Source: an uncultured Bacteroides sp.
GTDB taxonomy: Bacteria > Bacteroidota > Bacteroidia > Bacteroidales > Bacteroidaceae
Length of the DNA: 64,000 nucleotides
Reading direction: 5' to 3'
NCBI RefSeq assembly: GCF_958445495.1
Contig: NZ_CAUCSQ010000002.1
Coordinates: 176,017-240,016 of the forward strand
Every line of letters starts with the position of its first letter. The stretch's first letter is position 1. Shown here in pieces: positions 34,201 through 42,432 of this stretch. Both the position numbers and the translations under genes were made by a program. The notes beneath the pieces are model-generated. The model had not been told where the DNA came from. It saw only the letters and a list, made by a program, of their open reading frames with translations, and searched no databases.

Positions 34201-35213
34201 ACATAAGCAGCGGCTTTTTTACGGTTAATAGGCGATAAATTGTCTATCCCCCGATGCCTGTCGTCCAAACAGTATAGTCCGGTACCGTAAGTTCCAATCC
34301 AAAGTTTATCGTATCTGTCCCGAAAAAAAGATAATATAACAGGAGCATTAATCGGCAACGATTGGGAAGAGACATGGGACTGCCTATCCGCAAGTTTCAC
34401 TCCGTCTCCCCACGTCCCCAAATAAAGTTTATTATCCGATGAGGGAAAAATCCGATAAATATCACCCGGCTCCTTAGTTACTCCCTTTTTAACCGTCACA
34501 GAAAACATTTCATCCCATTCCACTTTGCACAATCCATCCTCCCAAGTAGAGAACCACAAAGCATTTTTCTCACCGGTATCCAGAAATTGAGTAACGGCAT
34601 AATGGTTTCCGTCAAGCTCAATATCTTTCTTACGCTCTATATCATACAGGAAATAACCATAATAAGTTCCTATCCACAATTTTCCGGCCGGTTTTTCCAC
34701 AATACTCGAAACTATATTACGCGGATAATGTTTGGCGACTCGATACGACAATTCTCCGGACTCTGTCGGAGTCAACTGGTATAAACCCTCTTCCCAGCTT
34801 CCCAGCCAGATATTTTTCCGGGAATCCTCGTAAATGGAAATTACCCGTTGCGGATAATCTTCCACAATCTCACTGATATGGGTAAATTTATTTTTCCGAG
34901 GATTAAAGATATCTGCTCCTCCCGTTTTCAGTCCAATCCACAAAAGCCCGTTCGAATCAAACATCAAGGTTTCTATATTGTTCCCTGTCAGGCTATTCCT
35001 TGTCGTGTTATCACTCCTATATGTTTTGAATGTTTTTCCGTCAAAACGGTTTAAACCGTCATTGGTTGCTATCCATAAAAAATTCTCATTCTCACAGATA
35101 GCAGTCACGTCAATGCCGGATAACCCGTTCATTGTAGTATAATGAATGGATTCCCAGGCAAAAACCAACTGTGGCACAATGACGGCAAATAGTATAAAAA
35201 CACAACATTTCAT
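31299..35213 (-). CDS. Hybrid two-component system regulator (HTCS) of the PUL
   Basis: A 1304-residue single-chain sensor-regulator. Periplasmic part: two seven-bladed propellers built of Reg_prop repeats (WIATNDGLNRFDGKTFKTYR, LWIGLKTGG, IWLGSWEEGLY and so on), then a Y_Y_Y domain (YQYRIKGFTEDWQYLD). One TM helix (~residues 765-785) leads to a histidine kinase with His819 in GLSHDLLTSFSLIL, N-box NLISNALKF and G boxes. Next is a receiver with Asp1099 (VISDVMMPEMDG) and a C-terminal AraC-type HTH ending FSQAHYFIKCFKELY. It should bind an oligosaccharide from the PUL substrate and activate susCD and enzyme transcription. The H-box lacks the usual RTP after SHD/E, a mild departure. Confidence 0.95.
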   Translation of the reverse strand: MKCCVFILFAVIVPQLVFAWESIHYTTMNGLSGIDVTAICENENFLWIATNDGLNRFDGKTFKTYRSDNTTRNSLTGNNIETLMFDSNGLLWIGLKTGGADIFNPRKNKFTHISEIVEDYPQRVISIYEDSRKNIWLGSWEEGLYQLTPTESGELSYRVAKHYPRNIVSSIVEKPAGKLWIGTYYGYFLYDIERKKDIELDGNHYAVTQFLDTGEKNALWFSTWEDGLCKVEWDEMFSVTVKKGVTKEPGDIYRIFPSSDNKLYLGTWGDGVKLADRQSHVSSQSLPINAPVILSFFRDRYDKLWIGTYGTGLYCLDDRHRGIDNLSPINRKKAAAYVLREFDNHHLLLGTQGDGLYLYNLKNRKFYSQSMKNTGSFFHQYILSLYKDDELLIAGNDDTGIQYAPLNEGSVDNLHFRTYYVDKNFGKVTSVFRSSDSIFWIGTKQFGLYSMKYDSANKTFTERIHYDSFGMDEITGFAETADNRIWVSSHKGIYLFNPMTKKIQKIERDISEMVYSLADDHKNKCLWLGTSGGLRKLDYSGEIRVESPFFTEMLPEGAIRDVITDAENNLWFSVSNRIFCYIDDSKELKEINLGAINTQILYSSARCRIGNKPFIVFGGADNLLFIDSQKVLNQPNHTKILLTELQVDYQVVKVGQKVYGKVVLDEATEYARSITLSHLCKWISLSFTEIGWDNYHNSYQYRIKGFTEDWQYLDLSKPITFSQLPPGNYTLLIRPTAMAFDSRNETFWSLDIAVTPPWWKTNLFYFVLAITVLLLLAGLFFMIKNHYKRRQAYRLREMEKRKKEELLQEKESFFTGLSHDLLTSFSLILAPASDLLRDKDMNEEQKEKLDIISKNADFLSDIFGTILDFKRAELTDREVKEKTVELVAFIRIIVNAFDYLAKSGGISLSYHSEVSSLAVVIDTVKLERILYNLISNALKFTGEGGTVDIILSYTESSKYFSIQVKDTGIGIEYQNQSKIFEKFYREDESNNSRGLGLGLYTTRKFLQVMGGDITIDSVPRKGTAITVTFPARQVEIIPDKEEQGTDNNIFTVLLVEDNIQMQEYLRKKLSAHFNVAVASNGVEALEFIKNNLPELVISDVMMPEMDGLALCSTVKNTSMYSDIFVILLSAKSSSEDEVLGYKAGADFYLKKPFDPDILINQMKNVYATRQQRRKQIISDLLSPQEENTELHPKNDFLNKAIKIIEEHIMDEDFKIDEFAAEMNLSKTILHRKFKLMIGETPNVFIRNIRLRKAANMLKTTNLSISEIAYMTGFSQAHYFIKCFKELYQDTPKNFRMHNKPEEKE

Positions 35214-35298
35214 ATCATTCGGAATAAAAATGAAAGAGAATATAAACCAATCCGGTGCAATATAAGTATCTTTTTTAAATACTGCATAAACGATAAAG

Positions 35299-36747
35299 TT
35301 AATTGCAGCCCAATTTATATTCCAATACCGTTATCGAGTATCCTTTCAATTCAATGCATTTTTCATCCACATCCGTGACCTTTTGCCAAACCGGTGAGCA
35401 ATCTTCTGGAGAAGTTCCGAAATATTCCCACATTTGCACGAATGAACTTGATTCGTACGGCTTTATTTCGAATTTCACCTTGGATATGCATCCCCGCTTA
35501 TTGACAGCATATACAAACAACTTGTTCCGGTCCCGGTTTATACTCGAATAAGTAATGACTGAATCACACGACTCGCTTCGTACCATTTGCGTACCGAGAA
35601 AGGAATTCCAGATTTTCAAAGCGACTCCCGTCGGATTCATGTTTCCATCTTTATCCAAAGCGTCGTGGTCGGCATTCGAATTTTCATTTCCTATCCAGCG
35701 CGTATTCCAGAAGCAGGAAAATTCTATTTGAGGCTCCATCAATAACTGGCCCGTCATGTCAAACGTCACGATAGCATGTCCCATATCATTGGCGCTTTTC
35801 CATAATCCCGCCCAATCAATCGTCCCATATTCCGCAACAATCATTTTCCAACGTTTCAGTTGTTCTTCCGTTCCGTATTTATTCATTGCATTCAATGCTG
35901 TCCGTGCAGGCCATATCAGACATTTCGCAGAGTCACTGTACGTCCGGTATCCCCTGTCAAAATCAAAAACTCCATAATTACTTACACAAAGCCGGTCTAT
36001 GTAATCGCCCGCCTTGGTAATTACCGTTTTGAAAAATTCCTCATCATCTCCGTTAGGTATAATCAGAATAGAAGGGTCTACGGCTTTCATCGCTTTAGAA
36101 AAGTCTATCACATCCTGCGCATAAATATCCGCAGTAGAATTAATATTATTGTTATTCCAGCTTTCATTGCCAATCATCCAATAACGGACGCCATATTTCT
36201 TTTTTATATTGGCATAACGCACCCATTCTACAGCATGATTGATAAGCTCGCTCCGTTTCGCCGGCCGTTTTCCTTTTTCTGCAGGAAGCAGATAACGGTC
36301 TGCCGCGACCACGATTACCGGCTCGGCTCCCAACGTATCGCATATTTGCATAAACTCATCAAAATCCAATGGGTCAAATACCAGAGAACCGTCTGCCGCA
36401 AACATTCCCGGATAATCGTCCAAACCGATCGTACGACAGACTGCCGGCTGCGATTTATCATAAGGAGGAACACCAAACTGATATAAATCGGATTTTTCAC
36501 CTCCCGGATAACGCAAATACTTTACCTTCATATCAGACAAGGTTTCCGTAACCGTATGTTCCGGATTCGGGAAACGTCCGCCGTCCATAAAGAAATTCAA
36601 ATTTATCCCTAACGGATGATTGGATACATCATTTATCACACTATCCGGATAGACGGCTAAAGTGGCAACATCCGGCAATTCGCGACGGCAGGAATGAATT
36701 CCTGTTATAAGAACTAATATTAAAAACAATTTACCTGTAGTTTTCAT
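35299..36747 (-). CDS. Lipoprotein glycoside hydrolase, clan-A-like (GH51/GH39-related)
   Basis: A 482-residue lipoprotein (lipobox HSC). A TIM-barrel hydrolase is indicated by MKVKYLRYPGGEKSD, an acid/base Glu195 in YWMIGNESWNN and a probable nucleophile Glu306 in MIVAEYGTIDW. A short C-terminal beta domain follows. Spacing and motifs recall clan GH-A arabinofuranosidase-like families, most closely GH51, but I cannot fix the family. The ATG at 36747 is preferred over an in-frame TTG at 36759. It follows the beta-helix gene by 8 bases. The lipid anchor suggests action in the envelope, perhaps at the cell surface. Confidence 0.7.
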   Translation of the reverse strand: MKTTGKLFLILVLITGIHSCRRELPDVATLAVYPDSVINDVSNHPLGINLNFFMDGGRFPNPEHTVTETLSDMKVKYLRYPGGEKSDLYQFGVPPYDKSQPAVCRTIGLDDYPGMFAADGSLVFDPLDFDEFMQICDTLGAEPVIVVAADRYLLPAEKGKRPAKRSELINHAVEWVRYANIKKKYGVRYWMIGNESWNNNNINSTADIYAQDVIDFSKAMKAVDPSILIIPNGDDEEFFKTVITKAGDYIDRLCVSNYGVFDFDRGYRTYSDSAKCLIWPARTALNAMNKYGTEEQLKRWKMIVAEYGTIDWAGLWKSANDMGHAIVTFDMTGQLLMEPQIEFSCFWNTRWIGNENSNADHDALDKDGNMNPTGVALKIWNSFLGTQMVRSESCDSVITYSSINRDRNKLFVYAVNKRGCISKVKFEIKPYESSSFVQMWEYFGTSPEDCSPVWQKVTDVDEKCIELKGYSITVLEYKLGCN

Positions 36748-36755
36748 CCTATTTC

Positions 36756-38303
36756 TCAATTATATCCGATTATCTCCAATACAGGAATTTCTTTCCCTTT
36801 TATTACCACTTTCTTATCCTTCACAAACTCAATAAGTTTATCCCAGTTTTCATCTTCCGCATCGTACCACATGTTTTTATCAAACTTACCGTCATATTCT
36901 CTGAACCCGCTACCGGTATATTGCAACGGACCTACATACAAATTACCTTTTATAAAGTTATTGGTTGATTGGGTAGCATCAAAAGCCATGTTCGGTTCTT
37001 CCGCCCGGATGTAGTTATTTTGAAAATAGGTACTGTCGGCATACCCCCGCCAGTCGTCCGAATGCACAAGACGTTTGTCCATCTGCGGCAGCTCCTTCTC
37101 GCATATATAGAATAAATTCTTTTCAATAGTACTGTTCCGGGTGGGGCCGGTAATATGGATTACAGGCGAATAATGTTCTGTCTTTTTCTCACGTACGATA
37201 TGTTTTCTGATGCCATCATTAATACTGATATTATACTTCACTACCGTACCTGTATTTCCGGCACTCCAATCTTCCGGCCATCCTCCCGAATTACAAAGCA
37301 ACAAAAAACCTCCTTCATTATTATCGCTTAAATTGAACCGGAACAATGAATTCCTGCAATTATAGTCCGAGTCGAAACCATAACCGTCTGTTTGCGATTT
37401 ATGCCCGCTCACTATATTATACTGTACCACCGTATTATCGCTGGAAAAGGGCCATATCCCGTCACAAGCTTCTGTAGCCGGCAAGGTCGGAGGACAATTT
37501 TTCATTATATTATACTCGACAATCGCCCCGTCACATGCTGTAGGAACAATTCCGTCACCCGGTATGCCATCCAGTACATTATTACGAATAACGACATTCA
37601 GATTCGGCAACCACTGTTTCCTAATCCAGTTTCCCCACATAATGATGCCATTGCGCTGCGAATCTTTCAACAGGCAGTTTTGTACCAGCAGACCGTCAAA
37701 GAAGGAAGGAATGGAATCCGTCCCGTCATCTCTGAAGTTTCTCAACATCATGGCTTGTCCGCCTCCCGCATCCTCATGTTCATGTCCTTCACCTTTGATA
37801 AGCGACCCGTAAACGTCATGAATAAAAAGATTATCAATCGTTATGTTTTCCGCTTTCCCATAATTATAAATTTCGACAAACAGTCCGCTTAAACGAGGAC
37901 GTATTTTCTTCCCTTTATTGGAAATTTCCAAATCACGGACAACAATATGTTCAGAATTGTAAATATGAACCATTTCCAGTTCTGTTGCATCTCCTTTGAT
38001 ATGAGGCATCGCTTCACCGCCATACTTACCGATAACAACCGGTCTGCCAGCCTCTCCTTTTCCTGAAAAATACAACTTTTCCGTAAATACGCTCCCTGAT
38101 TTCAGTAAAATACTATCCCCTGCATTAACAGGCAGACTGCTTAACTTACTCAAACTTTTAAACGCCTGTCCGGGACTTGTCCCTGTATTGGCATCATTGC
38201 CATTCACCGAATCAAAATAATAATTCGTAGTAGTGGTTTGCCGGGTACATGCCAATAAACCGGGTATTGACAATAACATCAAAGCTTTAAAAATAAATTT
38301 CAT
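36756..38303 (-). CDS. Right-handed parallel beta-helix lipoprotein
   Basis: A 515-residue lipoprotein (lipobox LLAC) opening with YYFDSVNGNDANTGTSPGQA, a common start of secreted parallel beta-helix proteins. The body has repeated N-rich turns (NITIDNLFIHDVYG, NVVIRNNVLDGIPG, TVVQYNIVSGH, NSLFRFNLSDNNEGG), each coil of roughly 22 residues, typical of polysaccharide lyases and some glycoside hydrolases. His/Glu-rich segment GEGHEHEDAGG and DGIVPTACDGAIVE could be catalytic or metal-binding. The exact CAZy family is not recognised. In the PUL it probably cleaves a polymer or its fragments. ATG 38303 opens the signal peptide. Confidence 0.75.
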   Translation of the reverse strand: MKFIFKALMLLSIPGLLACTRQTTTTNYYFDSVNGNDANTGTSPGQAFKSLSKLSSLPVNAGDSILLKSGSVFTEKLYFSGKGEAGRPVVIGKYGGEAMPHIKGDATELEMVHIYNSEHIVVRDLEISNKGKKIRPRLSGLFVEIYNYGKAENITIDNLFIHDVYGSLIKGEGHEHEDAGGGQAMMLRNFRDDGTDSIPSFFDGLLVQNCLLKDSQRNGIIMWGNWIRKQWLPNLNVVIRNNVLDGIPGDGIVPTACDGAIVEYNIMKNCPPTLPATEACDGIWPFSSDNTVVQYNIVSGHKSQTDGYGFDSDYNCRNSLFRFNLSDNNEGGFLLLCNSGGWPEDWSAGNTGTVVKYNISINDGIRKHIVREKKTEHYSPVIHITGPTRNSTIEKNLFYICEKELPQMDKRLVHSDDWRGYADSTYFQNNYIRAEEPNMAFDATQSTNNFIKGNLYVGPLQYTGSGFREYDGKFDKNMWYDAEDENWDKLIEFVKDKKVVIKGKEIPVLEIIGYN

Positions 38304-38334
38304 AATTATCAAAATTGTAGTTTAATCAGTTAAT

Positions 38335-39777
38335 TCATTCCCAATCATCTGTCCTGAAAGAAGAGACCGGCAGCCCTCCTGTACCAAAAAGTTCGGCGGA
38401 TACATAATCTTTGAATGCATAACGCACGGCCTTCGGTTCTTTTACCAACTTGCTGGATACTACTACCGTCCCTTTTTCTTCGTCAATATAAGCGTCAGCC
38501 TTCACAAAGACTTTATTCTCCCCGGCAATCTCGAAAAGAGTCAGTTCTTTCCCATAGCTGGTAAGTCCCATAAACTGTTTAGAGAAATGGATAATTGCTT
38601 TATTCTCTTTTACTTCCATTCGTTCATATTCGGGACTCTCACATTCAAAACCGTTCATTCCATAGGTTTTAGCCAAAGCCAAAAGCGCTAAACGCTGCCC
38701 TACTTCCTTCTTATGCGGAGAGTGAATCTGAAATTCCGCTCCAATATCCAAGGTCACCGCCATCGCGCTATTGGGAACGAGAGACTGTGTTTTCATTTGC
38801 GCCTCCCGTTGATAGGCGGAAATCTCCGGCCACTGAGGAGTAAAAAAATTCCACTCTTTATAATCGTAAGGGGCAATCTGGACAAAATAAAAAGGAAAAT
38901 CTCCCCGATTCCATTTTACCCTCCAGTCTTTCACCATCGCAGCTACCGAAGGGGCATATCGGGGTACGTTAAAAATATTGGATTCTCCCTGATACCACAA
39001 CATTCCTTTTATTCCATACCCTTCTACCGGATGTATCATGCCATTATATAAAAGGGTTGCCACATTACCTATCCAGGGGGAAGTTTCATCACTTTCCGGG
39101 GGGACCGCAATATCCTTGAATTCCTTACACGCAACTTCCGACATCCAAGCCTCAACATTAGAACCTCCGTAGCTGGCATTGATAATGCCGACCGGCACAT
39201 CCAACTGCCGGTTCAACAAATCGGCAAAAAACCAGCAAACGGCACTGCACTCGCCTGTGGTAGCCAACGAAGCAACTTCCCATTTAGCATTCTTTATATC
39301 ATCCAACGGTTTATAAGCAGCCAGTTCAGGAATATTTATAAAGTGAATCTTTTTCCCTTTCGATTGAAGAATCGCTTCCGTCGAACCAATCACCGGCTGG
39401 TGTTTATATCCTTTCAACCTCATACTCATGTTTGATTGCCCACTGGCAAGCCAGACTTCACCGATATATACATTCTGCAGTTTTACCGTCTCCGAAGCGC
39501 TGACCGTAACCGAGTAAGGCCCGCCGGCGGCGGGAGTCGCTATGCCCAGTTTCCATTTTCCCACTTCATCAGCCACCGCCTCATAAGTTTTATCGTCCCA
39601 CGAAGTCGTTACGCAGACTTTACTGCCTTTTTTCGCCCATCCCCATATCGGTGTCTGAGTCTGCTGCTGTAACACCATATTATCAGAGAAGACAGCAGCC
39701 ACTTTTAATTCTTGCGCAGCAGATGAAATATGCATAAACGCAAGCAACAATACAATCCATAAATTCAAGACTCTCAT
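38335..39777 (-). CDS. SGNH-type carbohydrate esterase (sialate O-acetylesterase-like, SASA)
   Basis: A 480-residue secreted esterase; the signal peptide ends SSAAQ. The nucleophile Ser115 is in LASGQSNMSMR, the block I of the SASA/SGNH family. GMLWYQGESNIF is the conserved block III. The family removes acetyl groups from sugars, including sialate O-acetyl esters and acetylated plant glycans. Presence in this PUL implies that the target glycan is acetylated. The gene sits between the beta-helix gene (31 bases) and a 40-codon frame. Confidence 0.88.
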   Translation of the reverse strand: MRVLNLWIVLLLAFMHISSAAQELKVAAVFSDNMVLQQQTQTPIWGWAKKGSKVCVTTSWDDKTYEAVADEVGKWKLGIATPAAGGPYSVTVSASETVKLQNVYIGEVWLASGQSNMSMRLKGYKHQPVIGSTEAILQSKGKKIHFINIPELAAYKPLDDIKNAKWEVASLATTGECSAVCWFFADLLNRQLDVPVGIINASYGGSNVEAWMSEVACKEFKDIAVPPESDETSPWIGNVATLLYNGMIHPVEGYGIKGMLWYQGESNIFNVPRYAPSVAAMVKDWRVKWNRGDFPFYFVQIAPYDYKEWNFFTPQWPEISAYQREAQMKTQSLVPNSAMAVTLDIGAEFQIHSPHKKEVGQRLALLALAKTYGMNGFECESPEYERMEVKENKAIIHFSKQFMGLTSYGKELTLFEIAGENKVFVKADAYIDEEKGTVVVSSKLVKEPKAVRYAFKDYVSAELFGTGGLPVSSFRTDDWE

Positions 39778-39795
39778 ATTTTACTTTTTAATAGA

Positions 39796-39918
39796 CTACA
39801 TCAAATTCTTTTCATGCCGGCTCCGGTATCCTCCATCTGCATCGCCCCCCAATGCATTCATATCCGCAGGACAAGCATCGCTTGTCGGCAGCCGGAACTC
39901 CACCCAGTGTCTTTTCAT
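39796..39918 (-). CDS. Possible 40-residue ORF between GH2 and esterase genes
   Basis: An ATG two bases after the GH2 stop codon opens a 40-codon frame that begins MKRHWVEFRL, is followed by a Cys/Asp/Gly-rich middle, and ends at TAG (39796-39798). It has no signal peptide or TM and no recognised domain. The spacing fits a translationally coupled small protein, but it could equally be a remnant of a degraded gene or chance. A perfect 7-base stem (GACAAGC/GCTTGTC, 39870-39886) lies inside it. Confidence 0.3.
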   Translation of the reverse strand: MKRHWVEFRLPTSDACPADMNALGGDADGGYRSRHEKNLM

Positions 39919-39920
39919 GC

Positions 39921-42329
39921 TTAATCCGGCTTTACGGTCCGAATCAATATTTCTTCAGAGGGTAAACCTTTCACCTGTACCTTCAAATGAATGGTTCCAG
40001 CCTTTTTCCCCGATTTCAATATGGCAAGGCAACGGCCTCTCCATGCCTTACGATACGTCTTTTTAAAACTCTCCGTACTCATCGGATTTGAATTGGCTAC
40101 AGCTACCAACGTGCCTTCACCCGATACATCAAAAGTAACCAAATCGTCAGCAACAGGATTGACATTTCCTTCCGCATCGACAAGCGCTACAGATACGTAA
40201 CTTAAATCCCGGCCATTGGAAAGCAGGATTGATTTATCCGCTGTCAACCGTATACCGGCAGGTTTATCCGCTGTTTTCAATACAGATGCCGTCACTTTTT
40301 TGCCATTGATATATCCTTTGGCTTCCAGCACTCCTCTCCGATAAGGCACTTTCCAGCCTAATTTATTTTTAGTGATTACCGTATTTTCCTTACGTCCGAG
40401 TGAGTTTCCGTTTAAAAAAAGCTCGATTTCTTCACACTGGGTATATACCCATACCGATAGTTCTTCATTCTCATACCCGTCGAAATTCCAGGAATTGATT
40501 TCATCCGGCCAATCCCATACGCTCCAATCTTCTTTTCTCGGATTCAGGGGAAACGAAGGGACAGGAGGAGTCACGCTGATATAAACCATAGGTTCATTAT
40601 TCCATAAAGTCTCCCTATAATAGGATTGCGGACGCCTTATGCCACACAAATCGATGTCCCCGCAATAAGCCATATACCACGGATAAAAACTTTGTTCCAA
40701 ATAATACCCATTCCAGCCGATACTCGCCTCTCCCATATAATCAAACGAGGTCCATACAAAATCGCCTATGACCCAGCTATACTTTTCCACGGCTTTCCAA
40801 TAATCATAAGCCGCACTGGAATACGACTCGGAAGCGTAGATTAACTGCCGGGGATGACGTTGATGTCCAGGTATATATTCCTCAGGAGAATAATTGTAAC
40901 CGGCAACGTCTAAAGTAGCCAGATATGCATCTTTTTCTTCCGATACGGAATTCACTCCTGCCGTCACAGGCCGCGTATTGTCAATAGAGCGTACATAATC
41001 TGCCAGTTTTCCGGACAGCATCGCCATTTCTGCCGTTTCATTACGCTTAATTTCATTCCCGATACTCCACATGATGACAGAAGGATGGTTACGGTCCCGT
41101 AAAATCATAGCCTTTAAATCTTTTTTCCATAAAGAATCAAAATGCTTTGAATAGTCTTCTTTAAAATGCCCATATCTCCAAACGTCAAAAGCTTCATCTA
41201 TAACTAATATGCCTAAACGGTCACAAGCGTCCAGCAATGCCGGTGACGGAGGATTATGCGCCATACGAAGTGCATTAAATCCTGCGGCCTTATGCAATTC
41301 TACTTTTCGTTCTTCTGCCCGGTCGAATGCCATCGCTCCTAAAGGCCCGTTATCATGATGGATACAACCTCCCTTTAATTTCAACTCTTTTCCATTCAAA
41401 AGAAATCCTTTTTGCGCATCAAACCGTATAGAACGTATTCCGAAAGTCTCTTCCGTACAATCTACCACCTCGTCATTCTGTATCACTTCCGTGACAAGGG
41501 AATATAAATCCGGAGAATCTACCGACCATAATAACGGCTGCTTAACTGTTAAACTTTGAGATACTTCTGCCCTATTTCCTTTTTGTATCTCACACTTTTG
41601 CTCTCCTTGCACAACAATCTTTTTATCCTTATCCAATATCTTTTGTCTCACAATAACTTTAGAATCCTGTTCCGTATGATTCACTAAAGTCGACGTGACA
41701 ACGACTTTCGCTTCCTGTTCCGTAACAACCGGGGTAGTAATGGCTATACCATAATTATCTATGTGTAAAGGAAAAGTAGTAACCAGCCATACGTGGCGGT
41801 AAATCCCGGAGCCTGAATACCAACGGGAAGTCACAGTCTCCGTTTTCACCTGGACAGCTACCAGATTACTTTCACCGAACTTCACAAATTCTGTTATATC
41901 GTATCCAAATGTGGAATATCCGTAATACTGGTTTCCGACATGATGTCCGTTTACCCAAATATCAGAATTCATATAAACACCGTCAAAACGGAGATAGAAC
42001 CTTTTTCCCATTTGGGATTCATCTATGATAAAATGTTTCCTATACCATCCTATTCCTCCTTTTGTAAAACCGGAAGCTACTCCGTCGACTATCGTGGAAT
42101 CAAAAGGCGAAGCTGTGTTCGGAATATCTTCAATAGTCCAATCATGGGGCACATCCAGTTTCCTCCATTGCGAATCGTCCAATGTTACCTTTTCCCCATC
42201 TTCCACATCACCGTAATGAAACAACCATTGCTCATCAAACGAAACGATACGGGAAGACTTCAAATCTTTGCCACACCCCGCCAATATTGCGGCAAGCAAA
42301 AAGAATAATATGATATATTTACATTTCAT
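39921..42329 (-). CDS. GH2 glycoside hydrolase (beta-galactosidase/glucuronidase type) lipoprotein
   Basis: An 802-residue lipoprotein (lipobox LAGC). Order: GH2 sugar-binding domain (FDEQWLFHYGD, DGVYMNSDIWVNGHHVG), immunoglobulin-like domain, TIM barrel with acid/base Glu426 in MWSIGNEIKRN and probable nucleophile Glu501 in IYASESYSSA, then DUF4982 and a Big/invasin-like C-terminal beta domain. This matches PUL GH2 enzymes such as BoGH2A. ATG 42329 is preferred; an ATG three codons upstream is also in frame. It follows SusD by 94 bases with a hairpin between. Aglycone preference is unknown. Confidence 0.9.
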   Translation of the reverse strand: MKCKYIILFFLLAAILAGCGKDLKSSRIVSFDEQWLFHYGDVEDGEKVTLDDSQWRKLDVPHDWTIEDIPNTASPFDSTIVDGVASGFTKGGIGWYRKHFIIDESQMGKRFYLRFDGVYMNSDIWVNGHHVGNQYYGYSTFGYDITEFVKFGESNLVAVQVKTETVTSRWYSGSGIYRHVWLVTTFPLHIDNYGIAITTPVVTEQEAKVVVTSTLVNHTEQDSKVIVRQKILDKDKKIVVQGEQKCEIQKGNRAEVSQSLTVKQPLLWSVDSPDLYSLVTEVIQNDEVVDCTEETFGIRSIRFDAQKGFLLNGKELKLKGGCIHHDNGPLGAMAFDRAEERKVELHKAAGFNALRMAHNPPSPALLDACDRLGILVIDEAFDVWRYGHFKEDYSKHFDSLWKKDLKAMILRDRNHPSVIMWSIGNEIKRNETAEMAMLSGKLADYVRSIDNTRPVTAGVNSVSEEKDAYLATLDVAGYNYSPEEYIPGHQRHPRQLIYASESYSSAAYDYWKAVEKYSWVIGDFVWTSFDYMGEASIGWNGYYLEQSFYPWYMAYCGDIDLCGIRRPQSYYRETLWNNEPMVYISVTPPVPSFPLNPRKEDWSVWDWPDEINSWNFDGYENEELSVWVYTQCEEIELFLNGNSLGRKENTVITKNKLGWKVPYRRGVLEAKGYINGKKVTASVLKTADKPAGIRLTADKSILLSNGRDLSYVSVALVDAEGNVNPVADDLVTFDVSGEGTLVAVANSNPMSTESFKKTYRKAWRGRCLAILKSGKKAGTIHLKVQVKGLPSEEILIRTVKPD

Positions 42330-42363
42330 CTTTATCATTTTAAAGAAAGAATTACTAAGGTTT

Positions 42364-42392
42364 ACTTGTTGGCTGGAGGATGGGCAACAAGT
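42364..42392. other. Hairpin between susD and GH2 genes
   Basis: ACTTGTTG (42364-42371) pairs with CAACAAGT (42385-42392) around a 13-base loop. Read in the operon direction (minus) no T run follows, so it is not a classical terminator. It may act as an RNA processing or stability element that sets the ratio of susCD to enzyme expression. Confidence 0.45.
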
Positions 42393-42432
42393 TTTCTTTG
42401 TTTGTTTTCACTCATTACACATCCCCCCATTG

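Noticed and set aside
35860..36486. Plus-strand open frame of 208 codons
   Set aside because: Antisense to the clan-A-like hydrolase, with no domain signature.
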